DNA of 64,000 nucleotides from NCBI GenBank assembly GCA_017592775.1, contig JAGFNJ010000010.1, positions 1-64,000 of the forward strand, read 5' to 3'. Below the pieces are notes generated by a model that did no database searches, was not told the origin of the DNA, and saw only the letters and a program-made list of their open reading frames with translations. Source of the DNA: Candidatus Accumulibacter conexus (GTDB lineage Bacteria; Pseudomonadota; Gammaproteobacteria; Burkholderiales; Rhodocyclaceae). This document shows positions 36,336-45,897 of this stretch, piece by piece (the first letter of the stretch is position 1; every line of letters starts with the position of its first letter). The translations under genes and the position numbers were made by a program.

Positions 36336-36974
36336 TCAGGGCCGTCCCGCAGGCGGCCGCTTCGAGAGTTCGACGAAGCGGCGCAGATCGTCGTCGTACT
36401 TCAGACGTATCGCGTCGCGATCCTTCTTCTTCGATTCGATCACCGACTCCTGCGCCCTGATCTCCTGGTCGGCATCGCGCAATCCCTTCGCCACGTCGAC
36501 CGGCAACTGCCGGTTCCTGTAGAACTCGGCCTCATCCTCGAAGCGCTTGCGCTGACGACGTACCTCGGCAATGCGCTCCTCGGCCGCCTTGATGGCCGCG
36601 GCGATGTCCCTTTCGGCGCGCGTCCGCATCACCTCGATGTCCTTCTCGCTGCCGTAGGTGTTGAGCAGGGCCTGGTCCTTGCGTCGTTGCTCGCTGAGCA
36701 ACCGCTCCTGTTCGCGGCGGCGCTGCTCTTCGGCCGCCCGTTGCGCGCGCTGCTCGGCAGTCAGTGGCGCCTCGACCGTCCGCACCGGCCTGCCGGAGAC
36801 GCCGATCTCGCGATACGCGCGCCCGACGCAAACGGCCGGCAGGATGTCACCACAGACCTGCTTGCCCGCTTCATCGTGACAACAGAAGATCGTCACGCCG
36901 GCCAGCGCCGGCGACGCGCCAGCCAGTGCCGCCAGCAGGAAGAGGCTTCTGCTAGGCGGCACGCGCAATACCAT
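36336..36974 (-). CDS. exported coiled-coil protein (DUF4124-like N-terminus)
   Basis: 212 residues from the ATG at 36974, which lies inside the end of pyrE (23-base overlap). Signal peptide 1-25 ending ALAG. A short cysteine-bearing module follows ([17 protein letters not shown], then [12 protein letters not shown]), similar to the start of DUF4124 proteins. Residues about 75-200 are a charged helical coiled coil. Likely periplasmic. Function unknown. A GTG at 36962 is an alternative start. Confidence 0.72.
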   Translation of the reverse strand: MVLRVPPSRSLFLLAALAGASPALAGVTIFCCHDEAGKQVCGDILPAVCVGRAYREIGVSGRPVRTVEAPLTAEQRAQRAAEEQRRREQERLLSEQRRKDQALLNTYGSEKDIEVMRTRAERDIAAAIKAAEERIAEVRRQRKRFEDEAEFYRNRQLPVDVAKGLRDADQEIRAQESVIESKKKDRDAIRLKYDDDLRRFVELSKRPPAGRP

Positions 36975-37599
36975 ACTGTCGCCGATAGGCAGCGACCGCC
37001 GCCTCATTCTGCCGCAGTTGCGCACTGTTGCCCAGGAAACCCATCAGGTCGTCCAGCGTCGCGACGGCGACCACCGGCATCCCGTAATCCCGCTCGACCT
37101 CCTGCACCGCCGACAACTCACCCTGACCTCGTTCCATGCGGTCGAGGGCGATGACGACACCGCACGGCGAAGCACCCGCGGCGCGGATCAGCTCGACCGA
37201 CTCGCGGACAGAGGTGCCGGCAGTGATCACATCGTCGATGATCAGGACGCGACCGGCGAGTGGCGCGCCGACGATGCTGCCGCCCTCACCATGATCCTTG
37301 GCCTCCTTGCGATTGAAGGAGAACGGCAGATTGAGTCCGCGCCGCGCGAGGGCGACCGCAACCACGGCCACCAGCGGAATGCCCTTGTAGGCCGGACCGA
37401 ACAGGCCGTCGACAACGATCCCGCTGACGGTGATCGCGTTGGCGTAGAATTCGGCCAGCCGATCAAGCGCAGCGCCATCGTTGAACAGGCCGGCATTGAA
37501 GAAATACGGCGACAGCCGGCCCCCTTTGGTTGTGAACTCGCCAAAGCGGAGCACGTCCTGCGCCACTGCGAATTCGATGAACTGCTGTCGGAAATCCAT
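36952..37599 (-). CDS. pyrE: orotate phosphoribosyltransferase
   Basis: 215 residues. Joins orotate to PRPP to give OMP in pyrimidine synthesis. PRPP-binding motif [13 protein letters not shown] is intact, as are [10 protein letters not shown] near the N-terminus and the loop [13 protein letters not shown]. The ATG is 42 bases from the divergent exonuclease III gene. The ribosome-binding site is weak. Confidence 0.96.
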   Translation of the reverse strand: MDFRQQFIEFAVAQDVLRFGEFTTKGGRLSPYFFNAGLFNDGAALDRLAEFYANAITVSGIVVDGLFGPAYKGIPLVAVVAVALARRGLNLPFSFNRKEAKDHGEGGSIVGAPLAGRVLIIDDVITAGTSVRESVELIRAAGASPCGVVIALDRMERGQGELSAVQEVERDYGMPVVAVATLDDLMGFLGNSAQLRQNEAAVAAYRRQYGIARAA

Positions 37600-37641
37600 G
37601 TGATTGTTTTCGATGAAAGCCGCTCACGGCGCCGGACAGCT

Positions 37642-38442
37642 ATGTTACGCATCATTACGCTGAACCTCAACGGCATTCGCTCGGCCTGGCGGCGGGGGCT
37701 TTTGCCCTGGCTCGACATGCAGGATGCCGACATCGTCTGCGTCCAGGAGCTGCGCGCCGACGCAACGGACCTCGACGAGCAGATGCGGGCACCCGCCGGA
37801 CTGCATTCCTACTACCGCCACGCCGGCAGGAAGGGCTACAGCGGCGTCGGCCTGTGGTGCCGGACGCAACCCGATCGGGTGATCGATCACCTCGCCAGCG
37901 CCGAGTTCGACGCGGAAGGCCGCTACCTGCGTGCCGATTTCGGCCGGCTGTCGGTGGTCTCCCTCTACCAGCCGTCCGGGTCCAGCTCGGCTGAACGCCA
38001 GCAGGCCAAGTACCGCTTCATGGCGCTGATCGGCGCGCATCTGAAGCGCCTCGCCGGCAGCGGCCGCGAGATCATCGTCTGCGGCGACTGGAACATCGCG
38101 CATCAGGAGATCGATCTCAGGAACTGGCGCAGCAACCGTGGCAATTCCGGCTTTCTGCCCGAGGAACGGGCGTGGGTCAGCCGCTTGCTGGATGAGGACG
38201 GCTGGTGCGACGTCTACCGACGGCTGCACCCGGAGGCTACCGGCGAGTCATACACGTGGTGGTCCAATCGCGGCCAGGCGTGGGCGAAGAATGTCGGCTG
38301 GCGGCTGGACTACCAGCTGGCGACGGCAAACATCGCCGGCACGGCCCGACGCGCCGCCATCTACAAAGAGGAGCGGTTCAGCGACCACGCCCCATTGACG
38401 ATCGATTACGACTACACGCTGGCAACTTCCGACAGACATTGA
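37642..38442 (+). CDS. xth: exodeoxyribonuclease III
   Basis: 266 residues. AP endonuclease and 3'-5' exonuclease of base-excision repair. Catalytic residues are visible: Glu36 (VQELRAD), Asp149 and Asn151 (CGDWNIAH), and Asp248-His249 (FSDHAP). The ATG is preceded by few purines. It is divergent from pyrE across 42 bases, a pairing common in betaproteobacteria. Confidence 0.93.
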   Translation: MLRIITLNLNGIRSAWRRGLLPWLDMQDADIVCVQELRADATDLDEQMRAPAGLHSYYRHAGRKGYSGVGLWCRTQPDRVIDHLASAEFDAEGRYLRADFGRLSVVSLYQPSGSSSAERQQAKYRFMALIGAHLKRLAGSGREIIVCGDWNIAHQEIDLRNWRSNRGNSGFLPEERAWVSRLLDEDGWCDVYRRLHPEATGESYTWWSNRGQAWAKNVGWRLDYQLATANIAGTARRAAIYKEERFSDHAPLTIDYDYTLATSDRH

Positions 38443-38465
38443 TCTTCGCCGGCGTTTTCTATAAT
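38439..38465 (+). promoter_or_regulatory. promoter for the DUF883-YqjE-YqjK operon
   Basis: A perfect TATAAT (38460-38465) with TTGATC (38439-38444) 15 bases before it. The -35 overlaps the xth stop codon. The start of the first gene is 72 bases further on. Confidence 0.5.
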
Positions 38466-38537
38466 GTGAAGGTCTCGTAGAGAGCCCCCGTAGCAGCCGT
38501 GTCCTTCCCGTCATCACCTTCCACTGTGAGGCCCACA

Positions 38538-38858
38538 ATGTCTGAAGTCACTGATCTTTCCACCGCCAACAAACAGAAACTCGTCTCCGACATGAAGGTC
38601 GTGGTCGCCGACGCAGAGGAGATCCTGCGCGCCACCGCCGGCGTTGCGGGCGACAAGATGGGCGATCTGCGCGAGCGCTTCGGCGAGCGGCTGCGCGACG
38701 CCCGCATCCGGCTGGCTGACGCCGAAGCGGCACTGGTCGACCGCACCAAGGCAGCCGCCCGCGCCACCGACGATTACGTGCATGAGAACCCCTGGCGCGC
38801 GGTTGGCCTCGCTGCGGCCGTCGGCCTGCTGCTTGGCGTGATCATCGGCCGTCGCTGA
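38538..38858 (+). CDS. DUF883/YqjD-family membrane-anchored protein
   Basis: 106 residues; ATG with GAGG nine bases before. A long amphipathic helical region (about 10-80) is followed by a C-terminal transmembrane helix (AVGLAAAVGLLLGVIIGRR). The E. coli relatives YqjD and ElaB bind ribosomes at the inner membrane in stationary phase; that role is inferred here. First of three genes that match E. coli yqjD-yqjE-yqjK. Confidence 0.88.
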   Translation: MSEVTDLSTANKQKLVSDMKVVVADAEEILRATAGVAGDKMGDLRERFGERLRDARIRLADAEAALVDRTKAAARATDDYVHENPWRAVGLAAAVGLLLGVIIGRR

Positions 38859-38872
38859 TCAGCGCGGACGCG

Positions 38873-39283
38873 ATGAGCGACCGCTCCAGCGGTGTCAGCG
38901 GCGGCATCCTGGCGGCGACCAAGAACGGCGCCGCGACACTGCTGGCAACCGGCCGCACACGTCTCGAACTGCTCGGCAACGAGTTCGGCGAGGAGAAGCT
39001 GCGCGCCATCCGTCTGCTGCTGCTGGCGCAGGTGGCGAGTTTCTGCCTGATCGTCGGCACGATTCTGGTGATTGGCCTGTTGACCGTTCTCTTCTGGGAG
39101 CAGCGGCTGGTGTTGCTGAGCGTTCTCAGCGCCGCTTTCCTGATTGGCGGTGGTGTCGCCCTGCTCGCACTGCGGCGCGCCTCGCGCGGGCGCCGGCACC
39201 TGTTCACCAGCAGCATCGCCGAGCTCGAGCAGGACATCCGTTTGTTGCAGGGTGCTGCGCGCAATGAATCAAGAGCTGATTGA
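38873..39283 (+). CDS. yqjE: YqjE-like phage-holin-family membrane protein
   Basis: 136 residues with two adjacent transmembrane helices (about 47-70 and 76-98) between basic helical ends. Matches the Phage_holin_3_6 pattern (RTRLELLGNEFGEEKLR, then paired helices). Despite the family name there is no phage context. Starts 14 bases after the DUF883 gene. Confidence 0.85.
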   Translation: MSDRSSGVSGGILAATKNGAATLLATGRTRLELLGNEFGEEKLRAIRLLLLAQVASFCLIVGTILVIGLLTVLFWEQRLVLLSVLSAAFLIGGGVALLALRRASRGRRHLFTSSIAELEQDIRLLQGAARNESRAD

Positions 39284-39584
39284 CCTCGCCGTCGAGCGCG
39301 GCCGGTTGCTCGAGCGCATCAGCAGTCAGCGCCAGTTGCTGGCGCAGCAGTTGCAGCCGCTGGGCGAGGCTATGGGAACGGCCGACCGCGTCGTCTCCGG
39401 CGCACGCCAGTGTGGCGACTACCTCAAGCGGCATCCGGAGCTGGTCGCGACGGGCGTTGCCGTGCTGGTCATCCTGCGGCCGGGCCGCGTCTGGCGGTGG
39501 AGCAGACGCGGCTTCTTCGCTTGGCGTACCTGGCGCATGCTTCGCCGGGAGCTGTCGGACCTCGGCGTCGTCAAGCGCGCCTAG
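39264..39584 (+). CDS. YqjK-like protein
   Basis: 106 residues, overlapping the end of yqjE by 20 bases. Basic helical N-terminus (ERGRLLERISSQRQLLAQQL), a hydrophobic segment near 60-72 (LVATGVAVLVILRPGRVW), and an Arg/Trp-rich tail. Third member of the yqjD-yqjE-yqjK set; function unknown. Confidence 0.78.
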   Translation: MNQELIDLAVERGRLLERISSQRQLLAQQLQPLGEAMGTADRVVSGARQCGDYLKRHPELVATGVAVLVILRPGRVWRWSRRGFFAWRTWRMLRRELSDLGVVKRA

Positions 39585-39667
39585 GCAGCGCGGCAGGCAA
39601 CTGCGGCGCGCCACCGCCACATCGCCACGGCGACAGCCCGACTCCCGCCCGGGCGAAACACACAGCC

Positions 39668-40399
39668 TCAGCTCCACGCTCCCAGTGCCTGCATCTGCCG
39701 GGTGGCTGCTGCCGCCCAGCCGCGATTGGCGGCCGGACTTGCCGGACTCGGATGCAGCACCCGAGCAACTCGCACCGGCGTCCCGGCGAGAGCCATGGCT
39801 GCCCGCTCCTCGGCGAAGGCACCGATGCCGATCACCCAGTCGGGCTGCAGGATCGAGACCACCAGCCTGAGGTGCGCGTCACAGGCGGCACGCAGTGGCC
39901 CGGCCTCGGCTGCCGGCAGCTTGTCGGGCGTCAGATTGCGGCCGCGATCGAAAAAGGCGAGCGGGCAGTAGTTGGCAACGAAGTGCTCGGCGAAGAACGC
40001 ATCGGCGCTGCCGAAGCGCTCGCGGAACAAGCCCCACAACCGCCGCCCGCTGACCTCCGAGCGGGTGCAGGCGAAGCCTTCGATCGGCCGCCACGGATTC
40101 TCCAGCATGGGCTTCGCGACGTCCACCCGGATGCCGAGCCAGTCCCGCACCGCGGCCACCTCGCCGAACGGAACGCCGGTCTGCACCATCCCGAAGGGAC
40201 CCGGGTTCATGCCGAGAAAGAGGATCTTGCGCAAGCCGGCGGCATGGCGGCGAAGGTAGCTCTCGTAGCCAGACCAGGCATAGCTCAGCGGGTCGTAGAC
40301 GTGGCTGACTGGCGGCCCGAAGCTGAGCCGCGACAACTGGACGGACAGGTCGCGGGCGGCAGCGATCAGGGCCGCGGCGATGGTGGCGTCACGTTCCAC
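39668..40399 (-). CDS. SMUG1-like uracil-DNA glycosylase
   Basis: 243 residues. Motif 1 is GMNPGPFGMVQTGVPFG with the catalytic Asn65; motif 2 is LHPSPASP with His216. This is the SMUG1 branch of the uracil-DNA glycosylase superfamily, best known from animals but also present in some bacteria. It removes uracil and related lesions. The start overlaps the end of ampG by 34 bases, the last gene of the metX-metW-ampG run. No internal start fits better. Confidence 0.85.
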   Translation of the reverse strand: MERDATIAAALIAAARDLSVQLSRLSFGPPVSHVYDPLSYAWSGYESYLRRHAAGLRKILFLGMNPGPFGMVQTGVPFGEVAAVRDWLGIRVDVAKPMLENPWRPIEGFACTRSEVSGRRLWGLFRERFGSADAFFAEHFVANYCPLAFFDRGRNLTPDKLPAAEAGPLRAACDAHLRLVVSILQPDWVIGIGAFAEERAAMALAGTPVRVARVLHPSPASPAANRGWAAAATRQMQALGAWS

Positions 40400-41628
40400 G
40401 GCGCAACCTTCAGCAGCAGGGCCATTCCTGGCGCGGCCAGCAGGAAGCAGAGGATGAAGAAGCTGAACCAGCCGACCGCCTCGACGAGCGCGCCGGCACC
40501 GGCATTGATGAAGGTGCGCGGGACTGCGGCCAGGCTGGTGAACAGGGCGAACTGGGTGGCGGTGAAGGCTGGATTGGTGGCGCGCGCGATGAAGGCGGTG
40601 AAGGCTGCGGTACCGAGCCCGACGCCGAGATACTCGGCGGCAATCACGCTCGCCAGCGCCGCCCGGTCGCCACCGTCGATGCTCGTCTGCACCCCGCGCC
40701 AGGCGAGCCAGGCGAAACCGAGAATGGTGACCATCTGGACCACGCCAAAGAGCCAGAGCGCACGGTTGATCCCCAGCCGCACCATCCAGAGACCGCCGAG
40801 CAGGCCGCCAAAGACCGCTGGCCAGAGTCCGGCATGCTTGGCGATGACGCCGATGTCGGTCTTGCTGTAGCCGAGGTCGAGGTAGAAGGGTGTTGACAGC
40901 GCCGTCGCCAGCGAATCGCCGAGCTTGTAGAGGAAGATGAAACCGAGCACCAGCAGCGCACCCGACCAGCCCTGGCGGCCGATGAACTCGTGGAAAGGTT
41001 CGACCACCGCCTGGCGCAGGGTCTTCGGCGCGCCGGAGACCGCCGGTTCGGCAACCAGCAGCGCCATCACCATTCCCGGCAGCATGAAGGTGGCAGTGAT
41101 CCAGAAGACCTGTGCCCAGGGCAGCAGATCGGCAAGAATGAGTGACAGGGAACCTGGCACCAACCCGGCTACGCGGTAGGCATTGACATGTACCGAGTTG
41201 CCGAGGCCGAGTTCCTGGTCACTCAGGATCTCCCGCCGGAAGGCGTCAAGCGCGATGTCCTGCGTTGCCGACAGGAAGGCCAGCGCCACCGACAGCCAGA
41301 CGACGGACGTCAGGTTGGCCGCCGGGGACAGGCCGCCGAGAAGCCCGATCGACAACAGGAGACCGATCTGCGACAGCAGCATCCAGCCACGCCGCCGACC
41401 GAGTGGCAGACGATAGCGGTCGAGCAGCGGCGCCCAGAGGAACTTCCAGGTATAGGGGAACTGGATCAGCGCAAACAGGCCGATGGTCTTCAGATCGACG
41501 CTCTCGCTGCGCAGCCATGCCGGCAGCAGGTTGAGCAGCAGGTAGAGCGGCATGCCGGAGCTGAAGCCGGTCAGCACACAGATCAGCATCCGCCTGGTCA
41601 GCAGCAGGCGCAGCCAATCCGGCATCAT
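40366..41628 (-). CDS. ampG: AmpG-family muropeptide permease
   Basis: 420 residues, twelve transmembrane helices of the major facilitator superfamily. AmpG features: GFSSGMPLYLLLNLLPAWLR at the start, QFPYTWKFLWAPLLDRY, and SATQDIALDAFR. Imports anhydro-muropeptides for cell-wall recycling. The ATG at 41628 shares a TGATG with the metW stop. No ampD or beta-lactamase is close by. Confidence 0.9.
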   Translation of the reverse strand: MMPDWLRLLLTRRMLICVLTGFSSGMPLYLLLNLLPAWLRSESVDLKTIGLFALIQFPYTWKFLWAPLLDRYRLPLGRRRGWMLLSQIGLLLSIGLLGGLSPAANLTSVVWLSVALAFLSATQDIALDAFRREILSDQELGLGNSVHVNAYRVAGLVPGSLSLILADLLPWAQVFWITATFMLPGMVMALLVAEPAVSGAPKTLRQAVVEPFHEFIGRQGWSGALLVLGFIFLYKLGDSLATALSTPFYLDLGYSKTDIGVIAKHAGLWPAVFGGLLGGLWMVRLGINRALWLFGVVQMVTILGFAWLAWRGVQTSIDGGDRAALASVIAAEYLGVGLGTAAFTAFIARATNPAFTATQFALFTSLAAVPRTFINAGAGALVEAVGWFSFFILCFLLAAPGMALLLKVAPWNVTPPSPRP

Positions 41629-42251
41629 CAACTGCCGCGTCCGAGACGATAGAAGGCCAGGCTGCCGTTGAGGTTGGGGTCTTCGCTGACCTCGCGGCCT
41701 GCTTCATCGAAGGTCAGGCGCTCGCGAACGTCGATGCCGAGCCGCGCGCAGAGATCCTCGAAGTCGGCGATGGTGAAGAAACGCACGTTCGGCGTATCGA
41801 ACCAGTCGTATGGCAGATCCTCGGTGACCGGCATGCGTCCGGCAGCGATCGCCGCACGATTGTTGCGGTAGGCAAAGTTGGGAAAGCTGACCACCGCCTC
41901 GTCCGCGACACGCAGCATTTCGTTGAGGATGCCCTCCGTGGCATGCATCGCCTGCAGCGCCTGCGAAATGATCACGTGATCGAAAGACTTGTCCTCGAAG
42001 CCCGAAAGCCCGCACTCGATGTCCATCTGGATGACGTCGACACCGTTGCGGATGCAGCCGAGAACACTGTCGCCATCGATCTCGACCCCGTAGCCACTGA
42101 CGTCGCGTGTCTCGCTGAGGTAGCGCAGCAACCTGCCGTCGCCGCACCCGAGATCGAGAACGCGCTCGCCGGGCGGAATCCAGCCGGCAATGACGGCAAA
42201 GTCGAAACGCTCCCGCTGTTCCGCCTTGACCCTTCGCTCGTGTTCGGTCAT
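41628..42251 (-). CDS. metW: MetW methyltransferase-like protein
   Basis: 207 residues. SAM-binding motif VLDLGCGDG near 32-40 and the MetW signature [20 protein letters not shown]. In Proteobacteria MetW is always beside metX and is needed for full homoserine acetyl/succinyl-transferase activity. The start overlaps the metX stop (ATGA). Confidence 0.95.
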   Translation of the reverse strand: MTEHERRVKAEQRERFDFAVIAGWIPPGERVLDLGCGDGRLLRYLSETRDVSGYGVEIDGDSVLGCIRNGVDVIQMDIECGLSGFEDKSFDHVIISQALQAMHATEGILNEMLRVADEAVVSFPNFAYRNNRAAIAAGRMPVTEDLPYDWFDTPNVRFFTIADFEDLCARLGIDVRERLTFDEAGREVSEDPNLNGSLAFYRLGRGS

Positions 42252-43375
42252 ACGGCGATGTTCTCCAGGTAGGCGCGCAACAGGGCGTGATAGTGCGGAT
42301 CGTCGAGCAGGAACGAGTCGTGTCCGGCATCACACTCGATCTCGGCATAGGCCACGTGCAGTCGATTGTGCAGCAGGGCGAAAACGATCTCCCGCGAACG
42401 CGCCGGCGCGAAGCGCCAGTCGGTCGAAAAACTGGCGACGAAGAAGCTGGCCGTCGCACGTGCGAGGGCGGCGGCAAGGTTGCCTTCGTACTCATAGGCG
42501 GGGTCGAAATAGTCGAGCGCCTTGGTCATCATCAGGTAGGTGTTGGCGTCGAAGAAACGCGCGAACTTGTCGCCCTGATGACGCAGGTACGACTCCACCT
42601 CGAAATCGACGTCGTAACTGAACTTGTGCTCTCCATGCCGCAACTGGCGACCGAATTTCTCGCCCATCTGGCTATCCGAAAGATAGGTGATGTGGCCGAC
42701 CATTCGCGCCAGCCGCAGCCCGCGGGTCGGGATGACGCCATGCTCGGCATAGTGGCCGCCGTGAAAATCGGGGTCGGAAACGATCGCCTGCCGCGCCACC
42801 TCGTTGAAAGCGATGTTCTGTGCCGACAGCTTGGGCGCCGAGGCGATCACCAGCGCATGCCGGATGCGCGCGGGAAACTGCAGCGACCACGCCAGCGCCT
42901 GCATACCGCCAAGACTGCCGCCGACGACTGCCGCCCAGGTGGCGATGCCGAGGTGGTCCGCCAGGCGCGCCTGTGCCGCCACCCAGTCCTCGACCGTCAC
43001 CATCGGAAAGTCGGCGCCGTAACGCCTGCCGGTCTCGGGATTGACCGACAGCGGTCCGGTGGAGCCATAGCAGCCGCCGACGTTGTTGACGCCGACGACG
43101 AAGAACTTCCGCGTGTCGAGCGGTTTCCCGGGACCGACGAGGTTGTCCCACCAACCGACATTCTCCGGATCGTCGGCGTAGTGGCCGGCGATATGGTGAC
43201 TGCCGGAAAGCGCATGGCAGACCAGGACCGCGTTCGAGTGCTCGGCATTGAGCGTGCCATAGGTTTCGAAGACGAGTTCAAAGCCGGGCAGTTCGGCACC
43301 GCTCTTGAGCAGCAACGGCGCAGCGAACCGTACTCGTTGTGCGGCGACGACGCCGACGGAATTCTCTGATGACAT
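42248..43375 (-). CDS. metX: homoserine O-acyltransferase
   Basis: 375 residues from the ATG at 43375; an ATG two codons upstream (43381) is equally possible. Alpha/beta-hydrolase enzyme activating homoserine for methionine synthesis. Catalytic triad visible: Ser154 (GGSLGGMQ), Asp319 (TDWRFAP) and His352 (AGHDSF). MetX of MetW-bearing Proteobacteria often uses succinyl-CoA; the donor cannot be told by eye. Starts 13 bases after ptsI. Confidence 0.94.
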   Translation of the reverse strand: MSSENSVGVVAAQRVRFAAPLLLKSGAELPGFELVFETYGTLNAEHSNAVLVCHALSGSHHIAGHYADDPENVGWWDNLVGPGKPLDTRKFFVVGVNNVGGCYGSTGPLSVNPETGRRYGADFPMVTVEDWVAAQARLADHLGIATWAAVVGGSLGGMQALAWSLQFPARIRHALVIASAPKLSAQNIAFNEVARQAIVSDPDFHGGHYAEHGVIPTRGLRLARMVGHITYLSDSQMGEKFGRQLRHGEHKFSYDVDFEVESYLRHQGDKFARFFDANTYLMMTKALDYFDPAYEYEGNLAAALARATASFFVASFSTDWRFAPARSREIVFALLHNRLHVAYAEIECDAGHDSFLLDDPHYHALLRAYLENIAV

Positions 43376-43388
43376 CACCATCGCATCG

Positions 43389-45131
43389 CTACCCGTTGAG
43401 CCGGGCAAGCTGTTCACGGATCTTCGCCGGCTCCTCATGGCGCAGCAGGCGGCGAACGATCGGTGCCAACTCGGCGCAGTTGCTCTGCATGATCGTCTGC
43501 TTGACCGAGAGAATCTGCGCCGGATGCATCGAGAATTGCCGCAGCCCCATGCCCAGCAGCAGACGCGTCAGCGTCGGGTCGCCAGCCAGCTCACCGCAGA
43601 TCGAAACCGGGATATTGACCTTCTCCGCACTGGCGATGGTGTGCGCCAGCAGCATCAGCACCGCCGGATGCAGCGGATCGTACAGCGGCGCGACCTGTTC
43701 GTCACTGCGATCGATGGCCAGCGTGTACTGGATGAGGTCGTTGGTGCCGATCGACAGGAAGTGCATGCGGCGCAGGAACAGACCAACGGCCAGAGCGGCC
43801 GCCGGAATCTCGATCATCGCGCCAACCTGGATCGCTTCGTCGAAGGCGGCCCGCTCACCGCGCAGGCTCGACTTCGCCCGCTCGATCGCCGCCAGCGTCT
43901 GGTCGATCTCGTGCGCCTGCGAGAGCATGGGAATCAACAGCTTGATCTTGCCGTACTTCGAAGCGCGCAGGATGGCGCGCAACTGCGTCTGAAACATCTT
44001 CGGCTCGGCCAGCGACAGGCGAATGGCGCGCAGACCGAGCGCCGGGTTGCTCTGCAGGCGCTCGCCGAAGGCCTTCTCCGGGTGCAGGTCCTTGTCGGAC
44101 CCGAGATCGAAGGTGCGAATCGTCACCGGCCGTCCGCCCATCCCCCTGACCACCGTGCTGTAGGCCTCGAACTGCTCGTCTTCAGTCGGCATGTCGCCGC
44201 GATCGAGGAAGAGGAACTCGGTGCGGAACAAGCCGATGCCCTCGGCACCGCCGTCGAGCGCGTTCGCCACATCCCCGGGCAGTTCGATGTTGGCGTGCAG
44301 ATCGATGTCGACACCGTCGAGCGTCACCGAGCGCGCCGTTTTCAGGCGCCTGAGCTTCGAGCGCTCGAGCTCGATCTGCGTCTTCCGCAGCCGGTACTCT
44401 TCGAGTATCCGCGGGTCGGGATTGACGATCAGCACGCCACGCGTGCCGTCGACGATCAGCACTTCCTTGTCGCGGATCAGTTGCCTGGCGTTGTGCAGAC
44501 CGAGCACGGCAGGCATGCGCAGGCTGCGTGCAAGAATCGCGGTGTGCGAGGTCGAGCCACCGACGTCGGTGACGAAGGCGGCAAAGTGATGCTCCTTGTA
44601 GGCGATGACGTCGGCCGGCGAGAGATCGTGCGCAACGACGATCAGATTCTCCTCCTTCAGCCCCTTGCTCGACTTCAGGGCGACGCGACCCGGCTGGCCG
44701 ACGAGTTCCTTGATCACCCGCTCGACGACCTGGCGAACGTCGTAGCTGCGTTCGCGCAGGTACTGGTCTTCGAACTTCTCGAACTGATCGACCAGTACTT
44801 CCATCTGCTGTACCAGCGCCCACTCGGCATTGCAGCGCCGCTCGCGGATCAGTTCCTTCGGCGCCTCGGCCAGTTCGGGGTCGGCCAGGATCATCGAGTG
44901 CAGGTCGATGAAGGCGCCAAACTCCGCCGAGCTGTGCTGCGTGCGACCCTTGAGCGCCGCGAATTCCTCGCGCACACGCGCCAGCGCTGCTTCGAAGCGG
45001 GCAACCTCCTTATCCACCATTCGCGGCGAGATCACCAGATGGGACACCTCGAGCGTCGCGTGCGACATCAGGTGTGCCTGGCCGATCGCGATACCAGCCG
45101 ATACGGGCAGACCATGCAGGGTGAAGCTCAT
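43389..45131 (-). CDS. ptsI: PTS enzyme I
   Basis: 580 residues. Phosphoenolpyruvate-protein phosphotransferase; phosphorylated at His196 ([10 protein letters not shown]), then passes phosphate to HPr. PEP-binding barrel motifs [12 protein letters not shown] and [10 protein letters not shown] are intact. Only EIIA(Man), HPr and EI are encoded here, with no sugar permease, so the phosphorelay is probably regulatory. Seven bases after ptsH. Confidence 0.96.
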   Translation of the reverse strand: MSFTLHGLPVSAGIAIGQAHLMSHATLEVSHLVISPRMVDKEVARFEAALARVREEFAALKGRTQHSSAEFGAFIDLHSMILADPELAEAPKELIRERRCNAEWALVQQMEVLVDQFEKFEDQYLRERSYDVRQVVERVIKELVGQPGRVALKSSKGLKEENLIVVAHDLSPADVIAYKEHHFAAFVTDVGGSTSHTAILARSLRMPAVLGLHNARQLIRDKEVLIVDGTRGVLIVNPDPRILEEYRLRKTQIELERSKLRRLKTARSVTLDGVDIDLHANIELPGDVANALDGGAEGIGLFRTEFLFLDRGDMPTEDEQFEAYSTVVRGMGGRPVTIRTFDLGSDKDLHPEKAFGERLQSNPALGLRAIRLSLAEPKMFQTQLRAILRASKYGKIKLLIPMLSQAHEIDQTLAAIERAKSSLRGERAAFDEAIQVGAMIEIPAAALAVGLFLRRMHFLSIGTNDLIQYTLAIDRSDEQVAPLYDPLHPAVLMLLAHTIASAEKVNIPVSICGELAGDPTLTRLLLGMGLRQFSMHPAQILSVKQTIMQSNCAELAPIVRRLLRHEEPAKIREQLARLNG

Positions 45132-45138
45132 GCCGGGT

Positions 45139-45408
45139 TCACTCCGCCTCTCCGAAGCGGTTGGCGATCAGTTCGAGGATCGCCTGATTCGCCGCCAGTT
45201 CATCCGCACCGTCGGTTTCGACGACCACCGTGGACCCCTTGCCGGCCGCCAGCATCATCACACCCATGATGCTCTTGGCGTTGATCCGGCGACTCCCCTT
45301 CTCCATCCAGACCTCGCTGGCAAAGCCCCCGGCAAGCTGCGTCAGCTTGGCCGAAGCGCGCGCGTGCAACCCGAGCCTGTTGAGGATTTCGGCTTCGCTT
45401 CGTACCAT
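45139..45408 (-). CDS. ptsH: phosphocarrier protein HPr
   Basis: 89 residues. Phosphorylated by EI at His15 (NRLGLHARA). Ser46 (NAKSIMGVM) is kept, the site used by HPr kinase in organisms having HprK, so a second control may exist. The start codon directly follows the EIIA stop. Confidence 0.95.
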   Translation of the reverse strand: MVRSEAEILNRLGLHARASAKLTQLAGGFASEVWMEKGSRRINAKSIMGVMMLAAGKGSTVVVETDGADELAANQAILELIANRFGEAE

Positions 45409-45822
45409 TCAGCTCTCCCCTGCTCCACTGCCCAACACCGGTGGCAACCGGACCACGCCATCACGAGCACCGCTGACCGCCTTCTGCAACATGGTTTCCA
45501 TTCCCCGCTCGCGATAGGTCAGTGCCCGCAGCAACATCGGCAGGCTGACCCCGGAGACACCTTCGACACGACCCGGCTCCAGCAACTTGAGGGCCAAGTT
45601 GCCCGGCGTGGCGCCAAAGACATCGGTCATCACCAGGACGCCTTCGCCTCCGTCCACCTCCTTCAGCAGCAGGCGCGCCAGCGGCAGGATGTCGAGCGGG
45701 TCGTCCTGCGCCGCGACACCAAGCTGCGCGATCAGCGGCGGCCGCTTGTTGAGCACGTGACAGACGTTCTGAATGAGGCTCTCGCCGAGGGTCCCGTGCG
45801 TCACCAGAAATATACCGATCAT
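45409..45822 (-). CDS. PTS EIIA component, mannose family
   Basis: 137 residues from the ATG at 45822, after AAGGAT. Mannose-type EIIA fold with phospho-site His9 (FLVTHGTLGESL) and TDVFGATPGNLA. Without EIIB/EIIC partners nearby it likely serves as the output of a regulatory relay EI-HPr-EIIA, as proposed for the betaproteobacterial EIIA(Man). Separated from apbE by 75 bases. Confidence 0.93.
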   Translation of the reverse strand: MIGIFLVTHGTLGESLIQNVCHVLNKRPPLIAQLGVAAQDDPLDILPLARLLLKEVDGGEGVLVMTDVFGATPGNLALKLLEPGRVEGVSGVSLPMLLRALTYRERGMETMLQKAVSGARDGVVRLPPVLGSGAGES

Positions 45823-45897
45823 TGCAGCATCCTTCGCGACAGGTCGCCATTCTAAGCCATTCGGCCGCGCTCTCGGCGGCGATCGCGGCGACATGCA

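Noticed and set aside
38873-39283. Phage remnant suggested by the holin-family protein
   Set aside because: The holin-like family name covers YqjE, which lies here in its normal yqjD-yqjE-yqjK order; no other phage gene is present.
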